Shown one piece after another: positions 1-7,867 of a stretch of 45,440 nt of DNA (the stretch's first letter is position 1; the number at the start of each line of letters is the position of its first letter). Source of the DNA: an uncultured Clostridia bacterium. GTDB taxonomy: Bacteria > Bacillota > Clostridia > TANB77 > CAG-508. The stretch lies in assembly GCA_947627755.1 (NCBI GenBank), contig CANQXD010000007.1, forward strand, positions 1 through 45,440, written 5' to 3'. A model generated the notes under the pieces. The model saw nothing but the letters and a program-made list of their open reading frames with translations, made no database searches and was not told where the DNA came from. The translations under genes were made by a program, and so were the position numbers.

Positions 1-54
1 TACTATATTAGCAAGCTAATTTAAAGAGGTTTACTTTTTTTATACGCATTTAGG

Positions 55-84
55 TTGCGGACATAGTCTGCCGTATGGTATAAT
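55..84 (+). promoter_or_regulatory. Putative promoter of mutS2
   Basis: A TTGCGG -35 element (55-60) and a TATAAT -10 element (79-84) are separated by 18 bases, about 37 bases before the chosen mutS2 start. The -10 is a perfect match and the -35 is weak. Nothing else is recognisable in the first 54 bases. Confidence 0.5.
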
Positions 85-121
85 AAAAAAACAAAGTTAG
101 AAATTATATTTGAGGAATGAA

Positions 122-2656
122 ATGAACTTACACGATTTAGAAGTATTAGAATATAATCAAATATTAGAAAAACTTTCCCTATTTTGCACCACTTATATAG
201 GGAAAAATTTTGCTATGCAATTAAAGCCAAGTTTTAAAAAAGAGCAAGTAGAAAAATTATTAGAAGAAACACTAGAAGCTTCTATTTTAAATGTACAAAA
301 AGGTTCTCTTCCTATGCTTGAAATTGCGGATATTTCTGTTAGTTTAAAAAAGTTAGAGAGCAATCTTTCTATTTCTGCAAAGGCACTTTTAGATATTGCT
401 TTGGTTTTAAGACTTTCAAGAGAATTAAAAGAATATTTCTATGAAGATGAAAATTTTGATAGAACTCCTTTTGTTTTGTTAGAAGCTATGTTTTGTAAAT
501 TATATAGCAATGTGGATGTAGAAAATTCTATTTTTTCTTCTATTATAGATGAAAATACTATTGCAGATACCGCATCTAGCACGCTTGCAGCTCTTCGCAA
601 AAATAGAAAAAAGTTAGAATCACAAATTAAAGATAGTTTGAATCATATTCTTCATTCTAGCCAATATTCTAAAGCTATTATGGAGCCTATTGTAACTATT
701 CGTAATGAGCGCTATGTTATTCCTGTAAAAGAGGAATTTAGAGGGCTTATTAAAGGTTTCATTCACGATATGTCTGCTAGTGGTTCAACTGTGTTTGTAG
801 AGCCTTTACAAGTTTTTGAGTTAAATAATCAAATTCAATCTTTAAAAGTTGAAGAAAATGCAGAGATAGAGTGCATTTTAACAAATTTATCTAACAAACT
901 AATTCCTTATCTGAAGGAATTAGAAAATGATGTTTATTTAATTGGAAAGTTTGACTTTATATTTGCAAAAGCAAGTTTAGCTAAAAGTATGGAAGCAGTT
1001 TTACCTATCTTAACAGAAGAAAAGCAAATTGATTTAAAAAAGGCACGTCATCCTTTTATTGATAAAGATAAGGTTGTTCCTATTGATATTCATATTGGTA
1101 AGGATTATTCTTCTTTAATTATTACTGGTCCTAATACTGGTGGAAAAACTGTTACTTTAAAAACAACCGGACTTTTATGCTTAATGGCTTATAGTGGGCT
1201 ATTTATTCCTGTAGAAGAAAAAAGCAGTCTTTATGTTTTTGATTGTGTTTTTGCAGATATTGGCGATGAGCAAAGTATTCAAGAGTCTTTAAGTACTTTC
1301 TCTGCTCATATAACAAATATTATTCATATTACGAAAAAAGCAACAAGCAATAGTCTTATTTTGATTGACGAGCTTGGCTCTGGAACAGATCCAATTGAAG
1401 GCTCTAGCCTTGCTATTAGCATTTTAGAGTATTTTTATAATTTAGGATGTCTTACTTTAACAACAACGCATTATTCAGAAATAAAAAATTATGCTTTAGT
1501 TACTGATGGCTTTGAAAATGCTAGTTCTGCTTTTGATGTTGAAAGCTTAAAACCAACATATCAGTTGTTAATTGGTGTTCCCGGAAAAAGTAATGCTTTT
1601 GCTATTAGTAAGAAATTAGGCCTTCCTAATGAAATTTTAGAAAAGGCAGAAAGTCTTTTAAAAGAAGATCATACTCGTGTGGAGGATTTATTAAAAAATA
1701 TTTATGATGATAAAATTGCTATTGAAAATGAGAAAGAAGAAATACAAAAGAATTTATCGCAAGTAGAAATTTTAAGAAAAAGTTTAGAACATGAAAAAGA
1801 CGCTCAAAATGAGTTAAAACAAAATCAACTTGAAAAAGCAAAATTAGAAGCTAAAAATATTTTACTTTCTGCCAAAGATACAGCAAATGATACTATTAAA
1901 GAGTTAAATGCTTTGTATGAAAACAATAAACAATTAGAGGAAATGGATTTAGAATCTTGGACTGATTCTCAAATTGCTAGTTTTGTAAAATCTCATTTTC
2001 AAAAAGGCTCTTTAAAAAAAGCAAATGAATTAAGGCAACATTTGAATAGTTCTTTTGATTTAGTTGGTACTTTTTCAGATGAGGTAAAAAATGATGTTGA
2101 AAAACAAATGAAAGCCTTGAAAAAAGAAGATTTAAAAGTTGGTATGCAATTAAAATTAAAGAATTTCTCTGAGATTGCAACAGTTACTTCTTTATCTGGA
2201 AAAAAAGATGTTTTCCAAGTGCAAATAGGAAATGCAAAAATGAATGTTCATTTAAATGATATAGAAGAAATTTTGGAAGATAAATCAGATCTTAGCCTTT
2301 CATTTGGCTCTTCTAATGCTTCAAGTTTTAAATCATCTTCTAAAGTATCTTCTAATTCTTATAAAGCTTCTTCAAATTCTTCTTTTAGCAGTTCTTCTTT
2401 TAAAGCAAAAAATGTTTCAACAGAAATTAATGTTATTGGTCAAAATATAGATGAAGCTTGTTTTGTAATTGATAAATATTTAGATGATTGTTATTTAGCT
2501 AAAGTAAGCCCTGTTCGCATTGTGCATGGTAAAGGAACCGGAAAATTGCGAGAAGGAATTCATATATTTTTACGCAAGCATCCTCATGTAAAAAGCTTTC
2601 GTTTAGGTACCTTTGGTGAGGGTGAAATGGGTGTAACTATTGTAGAATTAAAGTAA
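122..2656 (+). CDS. mutS2: Endonuclease MutS2 (ribosome rescue / anti-recombination ATPase)
   Basis: MutS2-family ATPase of 844 residues. In Firmicutes the family acts on branched DNA and on collided ribosomes. Visible are a clamp/lever region, the Walker A motif GPNTGGKT near residue 340, a Walker B region (LILIDELGSGTDP), a long coiled coil after the ATPase, and a C-terminal Smr domain with HGKGTGKLREG. The ATG at 122 was chosen because GAGG lies 6 bases upstream; an in-frame TTG at 110 overlaps that site. The protein is longer than the usual ~785 residues, mainly through a serine-rich linker (about residues 725-765) between the KOW-like and Smr regions. It stands alone on the plus strand and converges on the dCMP deaminase gene across a shared terminator. 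Confidence 0.95.
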   Translation: MNLHDLEVLEYNQILEKLSLFCTTYIGKNFAMQLKPSFKKEQVEKLLEETLEASILNVQKGSLPMLEIADISVSLKKLESNLSISAKALLDIALVLRLSRELKEYFYEDENFDRTPFVLLEAMFCKLYSNVDVENSIFSSIIDENTIADTASSTLAALRKNRKKLESQIKDSLNHILHSSQYSKAIMEPIVTIRNERYVIPVKEEFRGLIKGFIHDMSASGSTVFVEPLQVFELNNQIQSLKVEENAEIECILTNLSNKLIPYLKELENDVYLIGKFDFIFAKASLAKSMEAVLPILTEEKQIDLKKARHPFIDKDKVVPIDIHIGKDYSSLIITGPNTGGKTVTLKTTGLLCLMAYSGLFIPVEEKSSLYVFDCVFADIGDEQSIQESLSTFSAHITNIIHITKKATSNSLILIDELGSGTDPIEGSSLAISILEYFYNLGCLTLTTTHYSEIKNYALVTDGFENASSAFDVESLKPTYQLLIGVPGKSNAFAISKKLGLPNEILEKAESLLKEDHTRVEDLLKNIYDDKIAIENEKEEIQKNLSQVEILRKSLEHEKDAQNELKQNQLEKAKLEAKNILLSAKDTANDTIKELNALYENNKQLEEMDLESWTDSQIASFVKSHFQKGSLKKANELRQHLNSSFDLVGTFSDEVKNDVEKQMKALKKEDLKVGMQLKLKNFSEIATVTSLSGKKDVFQVQIGNAKMNVHLNDIEEILEDKSDLSLSFGSSNASSFKSSSKVSSNSYKASSNSSFSSSSFKAKNVSTEINVIGQNIDEACFVIDKYLDDCYLAKVSPVRIVHGKGTGKLREGIHIFLRKHPHVKSFRLGTFGEGEMGVTIVELK

Positions 2657-2743
2657 GGTAGAAACTTTTTGTGGCTATGTTTATTAAATTTTCATTTCAT
2701 AAGCATAGCTTTTTATGTTTCTACCTTATTTTTATATTTTTTT
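2655..2743. terminator. Bidirectional terminator between mutS2 and comEB
   Basis: An 11-bp stem AAGGTAGAAAC (2655-2665) pairs with GTTTCTACCTT (2717-2727), with an inner GCTATG/CATAGC pairing. It is flanked by T-rich sequence on the plus side. It overlaps the mutS2 stop codon and lies just before the end of the opposing gene, so it probably serves both. Confidence 0.7.
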
Positions 2744-3251
2744 ACTTTAACTCAATTTTTATTTCTTTTTCTTGCTTTAATTCTATTTTTTTATATGTAA
2801 CTTTACATTCATCAAATAATTTTCTAGATGCAATATTATTTTCTGAGTTAGCATATTTATCAGATAAGTAAATTACTTCTTTAATACCAGATTGTATAAT
2901 AATTTTTGCACATTCATTGCAAGGAAATAAATCTACATATATTTTAGAATTTTCTAAATCTTTTTTACTTCCTCTATAATTTAATATGGCATTTAATTCT
3001 GCATGGCATACGTAAGGGTATTTTGTATTTAAATTTTCTCCTTCTCTTGCCCATGGAAATCTTTCATCGTCAAAACCATTTGGTGCTCCATTGTAACCAA
3101 TAGATAAAATACGATTATCATTACTTACAATACATGCACCTACTTGTGTAGAAGGGTCTTTGCTTCTCATAGCTGATAATTTTGCTACAGCCATAAAATA
3201 TTCGTCCCAACTAATATAGTCTTCTCTTTTTTTGTTCTTGTCTTTCTCCAT
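2742..3251 (-). CDS. comEB: dCMP deaminase family protein (ComEB-like)
   Basis: Zinc-dependent cytidine/deoxycytidylate deaminase of 169 residues, normal for dCMP deaminases, which convert dCMP to dUMP for thymidylate synthesis. The zinc site is visible as HAELNAI (His and the proton-shuttle Glu) near residue 84 and PCNECAK near residue 111. The N-terminal [25 protein letters not shown] is typical. The start has AAAGGAGG at good spacing. In Bacillus the homologue sits in the late competence operon; here it is alone, so the comEB symbol reflects family only. The charged, Lys-rich tail is unremarkable. Confidence 0.9.
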   Translation of the reverse strand: MEKDKNKKREDYISWDEYFMAVAKLSAMRSKDPSTQVGACIVSNDNRILSIGYNGAPNGFDDERFPWAREGENLNTKYPYVCHAELNAILNYRGSKKDLENSKIYVDLFPCNECAKIIIQSGIKEVIYLSDKYANSENNIASRKLFDECKVTYKKIELKQEKEIKIELK

Positions 3252-3383
3252 ATTTTTTCCTCCTTTTTATTTATATTACAGTATTTTTTATTTTCCTTTT
3301 TTGTTTATTATTAGATTATTATTTTTAATTTTTTTTAATTTTTATTTTTTTACTGCATTTTCCAATATAATATTATTTCTTTA

Positions 3384-3426
3384 TAGCAAAAAAGAGACAG
3401 CATTTTATTATTGTTTTGTCTCTTTT
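3384..3426 (-). terminator. Terminator after the cyclophilin gene
   Basis: On the minus strand, AAAAGAGACA (3417-3426) pairs with TGTCTCTTTT (3390-3399) and is followed by a T-run. It lies directly behind the cyclophilin stop and would end the radA-disA-cyclophilin transcript. Confidence 0.65.
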
Positions 3427-3435
3427 GTTTTTTTA

Positions 3436-4254
3436 TTATTCCCTTAAACCAGAACCATATAATTGCATTAAATAATTATAATAGTTAAATGGTTCTACTG
3501 TATCTGGCATACCATAATCTACACCAAAAGTTTCAACAGTAATTTTATTAATTACTGGTTTATTAATTGGCATATCAGCTGTTAATGTATTTCCTTCTTC
3601 ATCTTTTGGAGCCTCAGCACCTTCTTCTAATTCTGAACTTCTATAAGTAACTTCTACATTTGCAATAGCATCTACTACTTCCATTCCTTCTATTACCTTA
3701 CCAAAACCTGTATATAATCCATTTAAAGAAGTGTTGTCTTTATGCATAATAAAGAATTGAGAACCTGCTGAATTATAGCTTTCTTCTGTTAAACTACTGC
3801 TAATACCCGTATAATCAGAACGAGCCATTGCAATAACTCCTTCTTGCATTTTTATTTTATTTTTCGTGTAATTGTTTGCTATCATTTCTCCTTCAATACT
3901 ATAGTCTGAAGTATCTCCATTTCCAAGTAAATCATCTAAAGTAGGAGAACCTGTACCATCGCCATTCTTATCTCCACCTTGAATCATAAAACCTGGAATT
4001 GTTCTATGGAAAGTTAATCCATCATAAAATCCACGATTTGCTAAAGCAATAAAATTCGTTACTGTATTTGGTGCTTGATTTGGATATAGTTCTACTTTAA
4101 TAGTTCCATAACCTTCTACTTCAATTGTTGCAATTGGATTTTGTGCTTTGTTTGTTAGTTTTTTTATAATTCCATAACTTACAAAACATATTCCTGTAAT
4201 TACCAATATAATTGCAATTATCATTATTATTTTAATTACTAATTCTTTTTTCAT
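3436..4254 (-). CDS. Membrane-anchored cyclophilin-type peptidyl-prolyl isomerase
   Basis: Protein of 272 residues with one N-terminal membrane segment (about residues 5-30, isoleucine-rich) followed by an extracytoplasmic cyclophilin domain. The catalytic region FHRTIPGFMIQGGD and the SQFFIMH strand are clear, so proline isomerase activity is likely. There is no lipobox cysteine, so it is an anchored rather than lipidated enzyme. It begins 21 bases after the disA stop and is probably co-transcribed with radA and disA. It may assist folding of secreted proteins, but no substrate can be read from the sequence. Confidence 0.88.
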   Translation of the reverse strand: MKKELVIKIIMIIAIILVITGICFVSYGIIKKLTNKAQNPIATIEVEGYGTIKVELYPNQAPNTVTNFIALANRGFYDGLTFHRTIPGFMIQGGDKNGDGTGSPTLDDLLGNGDTSDYSIEGEMIANNYTKNKIKMQEGVIAMARSDYTGISSSLTEESYNSAGSQFFIMHKDNTSLNGLYTGFGKVIEGMEVVDAIANVEVTYRSSELEEGAEAPKDEEGNTLTADMPINKPVINKITVETFGVDYGMPDTVEPFNYYNYLMQLYGSGLRE

Positions 4255-4275
4255 TTTATATTTACCTCTTTCTTA

Positions 4276-5352
4276 TTATAATATTAAATTGTCAAATACA
4301 AATTGCTCTTGCATTCTTCGTAAAGACTGTTTAATAGTTCTTGCTCTTACTTCACCAATTCCTTCTACGTCGTCTAAATCTGGAATGTCTGCTGCTAGAA
4401 TGTGTTGGAAAGATTTGAAAGATTTTATTAAATTATCCACAATATTATTTGGCATTCTTGGTATTTTGTTTAATACACGATATCCTCTTGTATATACAGC
4501 AACTTCTTCGTAATTGTCGAAATCTTCGTAACCAAGAATACGTGCCATTATTTCTGGCTTCATTAGGTCTTCATGTGTTAGACTTTCAATTTCTTTTAAT
4601 ACCTTTTCAGAAGTTCTTTTCTTTCCTGGTGCAATATAATCTTTTATAATAAGTAGTTCTTCTTTTTCAAGACCTCCTACTAATTCTTCTAATTGCATTT
4701 CTAGCAATCTTCCTTCTGCTCCTAACTCATAGATAGATTTTTGTACTTCATCTACCATTTGCATTACCATTTCTGCCCTTTGAATAGCAGTAATGACGTT
4801 TTCTAAAGTGACAATATCATTAAATTCATATTCATTTAATATATTCAACTTGCTATCAAATACTTTTTTATATTTTTCAATAGTTTGAAGAGCTTGGTTT
4901 GCTTTAGAAATTACTTTTGATGTATCTTCCAATACATAGCGAGAGTAACCTTTGAAAATAGTAATAATATTTCTTCTTTGTGAAATGCTAATAACTATTT
5001 CTCCTGTTTGCTTTGCGGTACGTTCTGCTGTTCTATGCCTCGTTCCTGTTTCTGTTGTAGCAATTGCAGAGGATGGAATTAACTGAGTATTAGCATATAA
5101 TATTTTTTTGAAATCTGAACTTAAAATAATAGCTCCATCCATTTTAGCAAGTTCATACAAGCGAGATGGTGTATAATCAATGTTTAGGCTAAAGCCTCCA
5201 TCAACAAGGTCTAGCACCTCTTTGCTATCCCCTATAACAATTAAAGCACCTGTTTTTGCTTTTAATATATTTTCTAACCCGTCACGTATTGGTGTGCCCG
5301 GAGAGATTAACTTTAATACATCAGTAATGCTATCTTCTTTAAATGTGCCCAT
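4276..5352 (-). CDS. disA: DNA integrity scanning protein DisA (diadenylate cyclase)
   Basis: DisA of about 358 residues makes c-di-AMP from two ATP and reports on DNA lesions and branched structures. The cyclase domain shows KMDGAIIL (DGA motif) and GTRHRTAER (RHR motif). A helical spine and a C-terminal helix-hairpin-helix DNA-binding region (DLDDVEGIGEVRARTI) follow. Start choice: the open frame begins at 5373, but the first seven codons touch a REPIN. The ATG at 5352 has GGGAG 8 bases upstream and gives the usual N-terminus. The gene lies after radA, a common Firmicute order, but a 114-bp REPIN (5375-5488) separates the two. Confidence 0.95.
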   Translation of the reverse strand: MGTFKEDSITDVLKLISPGTPIRDGLENILKAKTGALIVIGDSKEVLDLVDGGFSLNIDYTPSRLYELAKMDGAIILSSDFKKILYANTQLIPSSAIATTETGTRHRTAERTAKQTGEIVISISQRRNIITIFKGYSRYVLEDTSKVISKANQALQTIEKYKKVFDSKLNILNEYEFNDIVTLENVITAIQRAEMVMQMVDEVQKSIYELGAEGRLLEMQLEELVGGLEKEELLIIKDYIAPGKKRTSEKVLKEIESLTHEDLMKPEIMARILGYEDFDNYEEVAVYTRGYRVLNKIPRMPNNIVDNLIKSFKSFQHILAADIPDLDDVEGIGEVRARTIKQSLRRMQEQFVFDNLIL

Positions 5353-5374
5353 TTTTTCAACTCCCATTACCATC

Positions 5375-5488
5375 GTACCATTGGGGACGTTTCCTTTTGG
5401 TATATCTGTCCCTTTTGGATATTCGTTTTATAATTAACAATGTACCAAAAGGGACAGATGTACCTTTAGGAAACGTCCCCGATGGTAA
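5375..5488. repeat. REPIN between radA and disA
   Basis: Two REP units face each other. The left unit starts GTACCATTGGGGACGTTTCC and continues with TTTTGGTATATCTGTCCC. The right unit is its near-perfect inverse, ending GGAAACGTCCCCGATGGTAA. The spacer is about 25 bases (TATTCGTTTTATAATTAACA). It fills the whole radA-disA gap, lying one base from the radA stop and just upstream of the disA ribosome binding site. It belongs to the family near the RAYT gene at 6886-7650. Confidence 0.85.
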
Positions 5489-6854
5489 CTAATGAAGTAT
5501 TTTTAATGCTTCATTTATATTTCTAACGCCTATTATATCTAATTTATAACTATCTTTCAATAGTTTTTTGTTATTTTCTGGAATAATACATTTTTTGAAG
5601 CCTAATTTTTCCGCTTCTTTTAATCTTTTTTCTATCATGTTGACTGCTCGTACTTCGCCAGTTAAGCCGTACTTCACCAATTGCTACTAGGTCAGTTTGA
5701 ATGCTAATGTTTTTAAAACTAGAACTTACAGCTAAAATAATTCCTAAATCGATGGCAGGTTCTGCTATACGAATTCCACTTACTACATTTAAATACACAT
5801 CTTGTGAGCCTAAATTTAAATTGGCTCTTTTTTCTAAAACTGCCATTAACACAGTAAGCCTATTATAATCGATTCCATTTGCTGTTCTTCTTGGAAGTCC
5901 AAATGTAGTTGGCGTAGTTAAAGCTTGAAGTTCAATTAAAAGTGGTCTTGTTCCTTCCATACTGGCTACAATTACGCTTCCGAGAAGGATTGTCTTCTCG
6001 TTCGGAAATTAAGATGGAGGATGGATTTGTAATTTCTACCATTCCTTCATTTTGCATTTCAAACATTCCTACTTCATTGGTAGAACCAAAACGATTTTTT
6101 ACGCCTCGTAAAATACGATACGAAAAATAGCGTTCTCCTTCTAAGTATAAAACTGTATCTACCATGTGTTCTAACACTCTTGGTCCTGCAATGTTTCCCT
6201 CTTTTGTAACGTGTCCAATAATAATTGTTGTAATGTTTTGTTGCTTACAAATTTTCATTACTCTTGCGGTAATTTCACGTACTTGGCTTACTGTACCTGC
6301 TGCTGAAGTAATTTCGTCACTATACATCGTTTGAATAGAATCTATAATAACTAATTTAGGGTTTAGCTCTTGAATATTTTCTGCAATAATATCTATATCG
6401 GTCTCGCCTAGAAATAAAATATCTTCATTTTTAATATTTAATCGATCTGCACGAATTTTAATTTGCTCTGCCGATTCTTCCCCCGAAACGTATAAAACTT
6501 TCCCTTCACCTTGCATTTTATTACAAATTTGAAGAATAAGTGTAGACTTTCCGTATGCCCGGTTCTCCACCAAGTAACACTAATGAGCCTTTTACAATTC
6601 CGCCACCTAATACTCTATCTAACTCGCCAACACCGTGTAGAAATGCGAACTGCTTCTTTTCCTTCCACACTGTTTAGTGAGGTTGGTTTTGTCGTTCTTG
6701 TTTTTTTATCTGCAAGAAAAGCACCATCTTTATCCTTTACTACTTTTTCTTCGTAAAAAGTATTCCATTCATTACAAGCTGGGCATTTTCCAAGCCACTT
6801 AGGTGATTCATATCCACAGCTACTACATACAAAAACTGTCTTTGCTTTTGCCAT
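5489..6854 (-). pseudogene. radA: DNA repair protein RadA/Sms, interrupted by four +1 frameshifts
   Basis: RadA is a RecA-like DnaB-type helicase acting in recombination and branch migration. With four single bases removed the frame gives about 453 residues, the usual RadA length. It then has an N-terminal zinc finger (CSSCGYESPKWLGKCPAC), Walker A (GGEPGIGKST), Walker B (LVIIDSIQTM), the RadA motif KNRFG, and the Lon-like C-terminal region. The start at 6854 is preceded by GGGAGG. The shifts lie near 6635, 6553, 5982 and 5669. Each creates CGG directly before a conserved Gly codon (ACA-CGGT, ATA-CGGA, TCT-CGGA, GTA-CGGC). No nonsense or other decay is visible, so this may be recoding, a sequence artefact or a recent inactivation. 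I call it interrupted rather than dead. Confidence 0.85.
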
Positions 6855-6864
6855 ATTTCCTCCC

Positions 6865-6897
6865 ATGTCTCTTTAGGGACGTTTCCTAAAGAGACAT
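6865..6897. repeat. REP hairpin on the transposase 3' side
   Basis: A perfect 13-bp palindrome (ATGTCTCTTTAGG / CCTAAAGAGACAT) surrounds the core GACGTTT. It shares the GGGACGTTTCC core of the REP family but has its own flanks. The RAYT stop codon (6886-6888) lies inside it, and its left edge touches the radA ribosome binding site. Confidence 0.75.
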
Positions 6898-7650
6898 TTT
6901 CTTTTCTATTCTTTCTATCGTTTTTTTATTCAAGCCTAATATTCTAGCAATTTGTATTTTCTTAATGCCTTCTATTTGAATAAATTTTTTTATTATTTCA
7001 TATTTCTTTTCTTTATCATAATTCTGAATTCTTATTAAATTCTCTTCTTTTGCAATTTCTTTCATGCACTTAATTGCTTCTTCGTCTCCTATTTTGCTTA
7101 TCAATTCATAAGAATTTCCTAAATCTTGATTTTTGTTATAATTATCATGAAAAATTTTAAAGTTTGAAATATTATAATCAAAAAGCTTCATGATAAAATT
7201 TTTGTCCGTTATTCCTTCTTTATTTTGAACATATTCATGATAACTAATCCAAGGATATTTTTTTGACATACCTGCATTTTCTGGGTTCTTGTGAATATAT
7301 CTTACCACATTTTTTAAGTATGACTCTTCTTCTATATTCTTACTCTTAAATCGATTTTCAAATAAATGTCCGACTCTTTCGTACTTTTGATTAAAATAAT
7401 AAGAATAACTTACATTCAAGCTTTGTATAATCGTCGATAAATTCTCCGTTGGATCGTGAATAACAAAATGAGCATGATTTGGCATTAGTACATAGGCATA
7501 TAGCTCATATTTATAAAATTCTTTTGTTCTTTTCAACTCTTTTAAAAATTTTCTAAAATCTTGGTTATCTAGGAAGATATCTTGTCTATTGATACCTCTT
7601 ATAATAACATGATAAACATTAGTATTTGCTTTTTTTCTTTGGGCTCGCAT
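6886..7650 (-). CDS. REP-associated Y1 (IS200-like) transposase, RAYT
   Basis: Single-strand DNA transposase of the Y1/HUH type, about 254 residues. Visible are the HUH motif in MPNHAHFVIH (about residue 60) and the tyrosine-bearing helix with YYFNQKYERVGHLFENRF (about residues 90-110). A C-terminal helix-turn-helix (IQIARILGLNKKTIERI) resembles other RAYTs. The ATG at 7650 was chosen; an in-frame TTG at 7662 abuts AAGGAG too closely, although the ATG spacing of 12 is longish. The gene is bracketed by REP hairpins at 6865-6897 and 7824-7867. Related REP/REPIN copies occur elsewhere in the window, fitting a domesticated transposase that mobilises or maintains them. No second transposase gene or IS ends are seen. 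Confidence 0.9.
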   Translation of the reverse strand: MRAQRKKANTNVYHVIIRGINRQDIFLDNQDFRKFLKELKRTKEFYKYELYAYVLMPNHAHFVIHDPTENLSTIIQSLNVSYSYYFNQKYERVGHLFENRFKSKNIEEESYLKNVVRYIHKNPENAGMSKKYPWISYHEYVQNKEGITDKNFIMKLFDYNISNFKIFHDNYNKNQDLGNSYELISKIGDEEAIKCMKEIAKEENLIRIQNYDKEKKYEIIKKFIQIEGIKKIQIARILGLNKKTIERIEKKMSL

Positions 7651-7823
7651 ATTAGTATTCAACTCCTTTTTAATTAAATTTTTAATTTTTGAGCCCTAAA
7701 CTAATAAAAATATAGCACATTTTTATGTATATTGCTATATTTTTATTAAAATTTTTTTAATTTTTCTTGATTTTTTTTGATTTTCTTTCTTTTTTTACAT
7801 TTTTCTACTTTTTTCTTAGTAAT

Positions 7824-7867
7824 GTACCTTTAGGAAACGTCCCCAAAGAGACACCCAAAGAGACATG
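7824..7867. repeat. REP sequence on the transposase 5' side and at the GH15 3' end
   Basis: This stretch carries the REP core TTTAGGAAACGTCCCC followed by two tandem CCAAAGAGACA blocks, related to the hairpin at 6865-6897 in inverse orientation. The last residues and the stop codon (7830-7832) of the GH15 gene are encoded by it. Confidence 0.7.

Noticed and set aside
6886-7867. A classical IS200/IS605 insertion sequence
   Set aside because: There is no TnpB and the flanking hairpins match dispersed REP units rather than dedicated IS ends; the C-terminal helix-turn-helix fits RAYTs.
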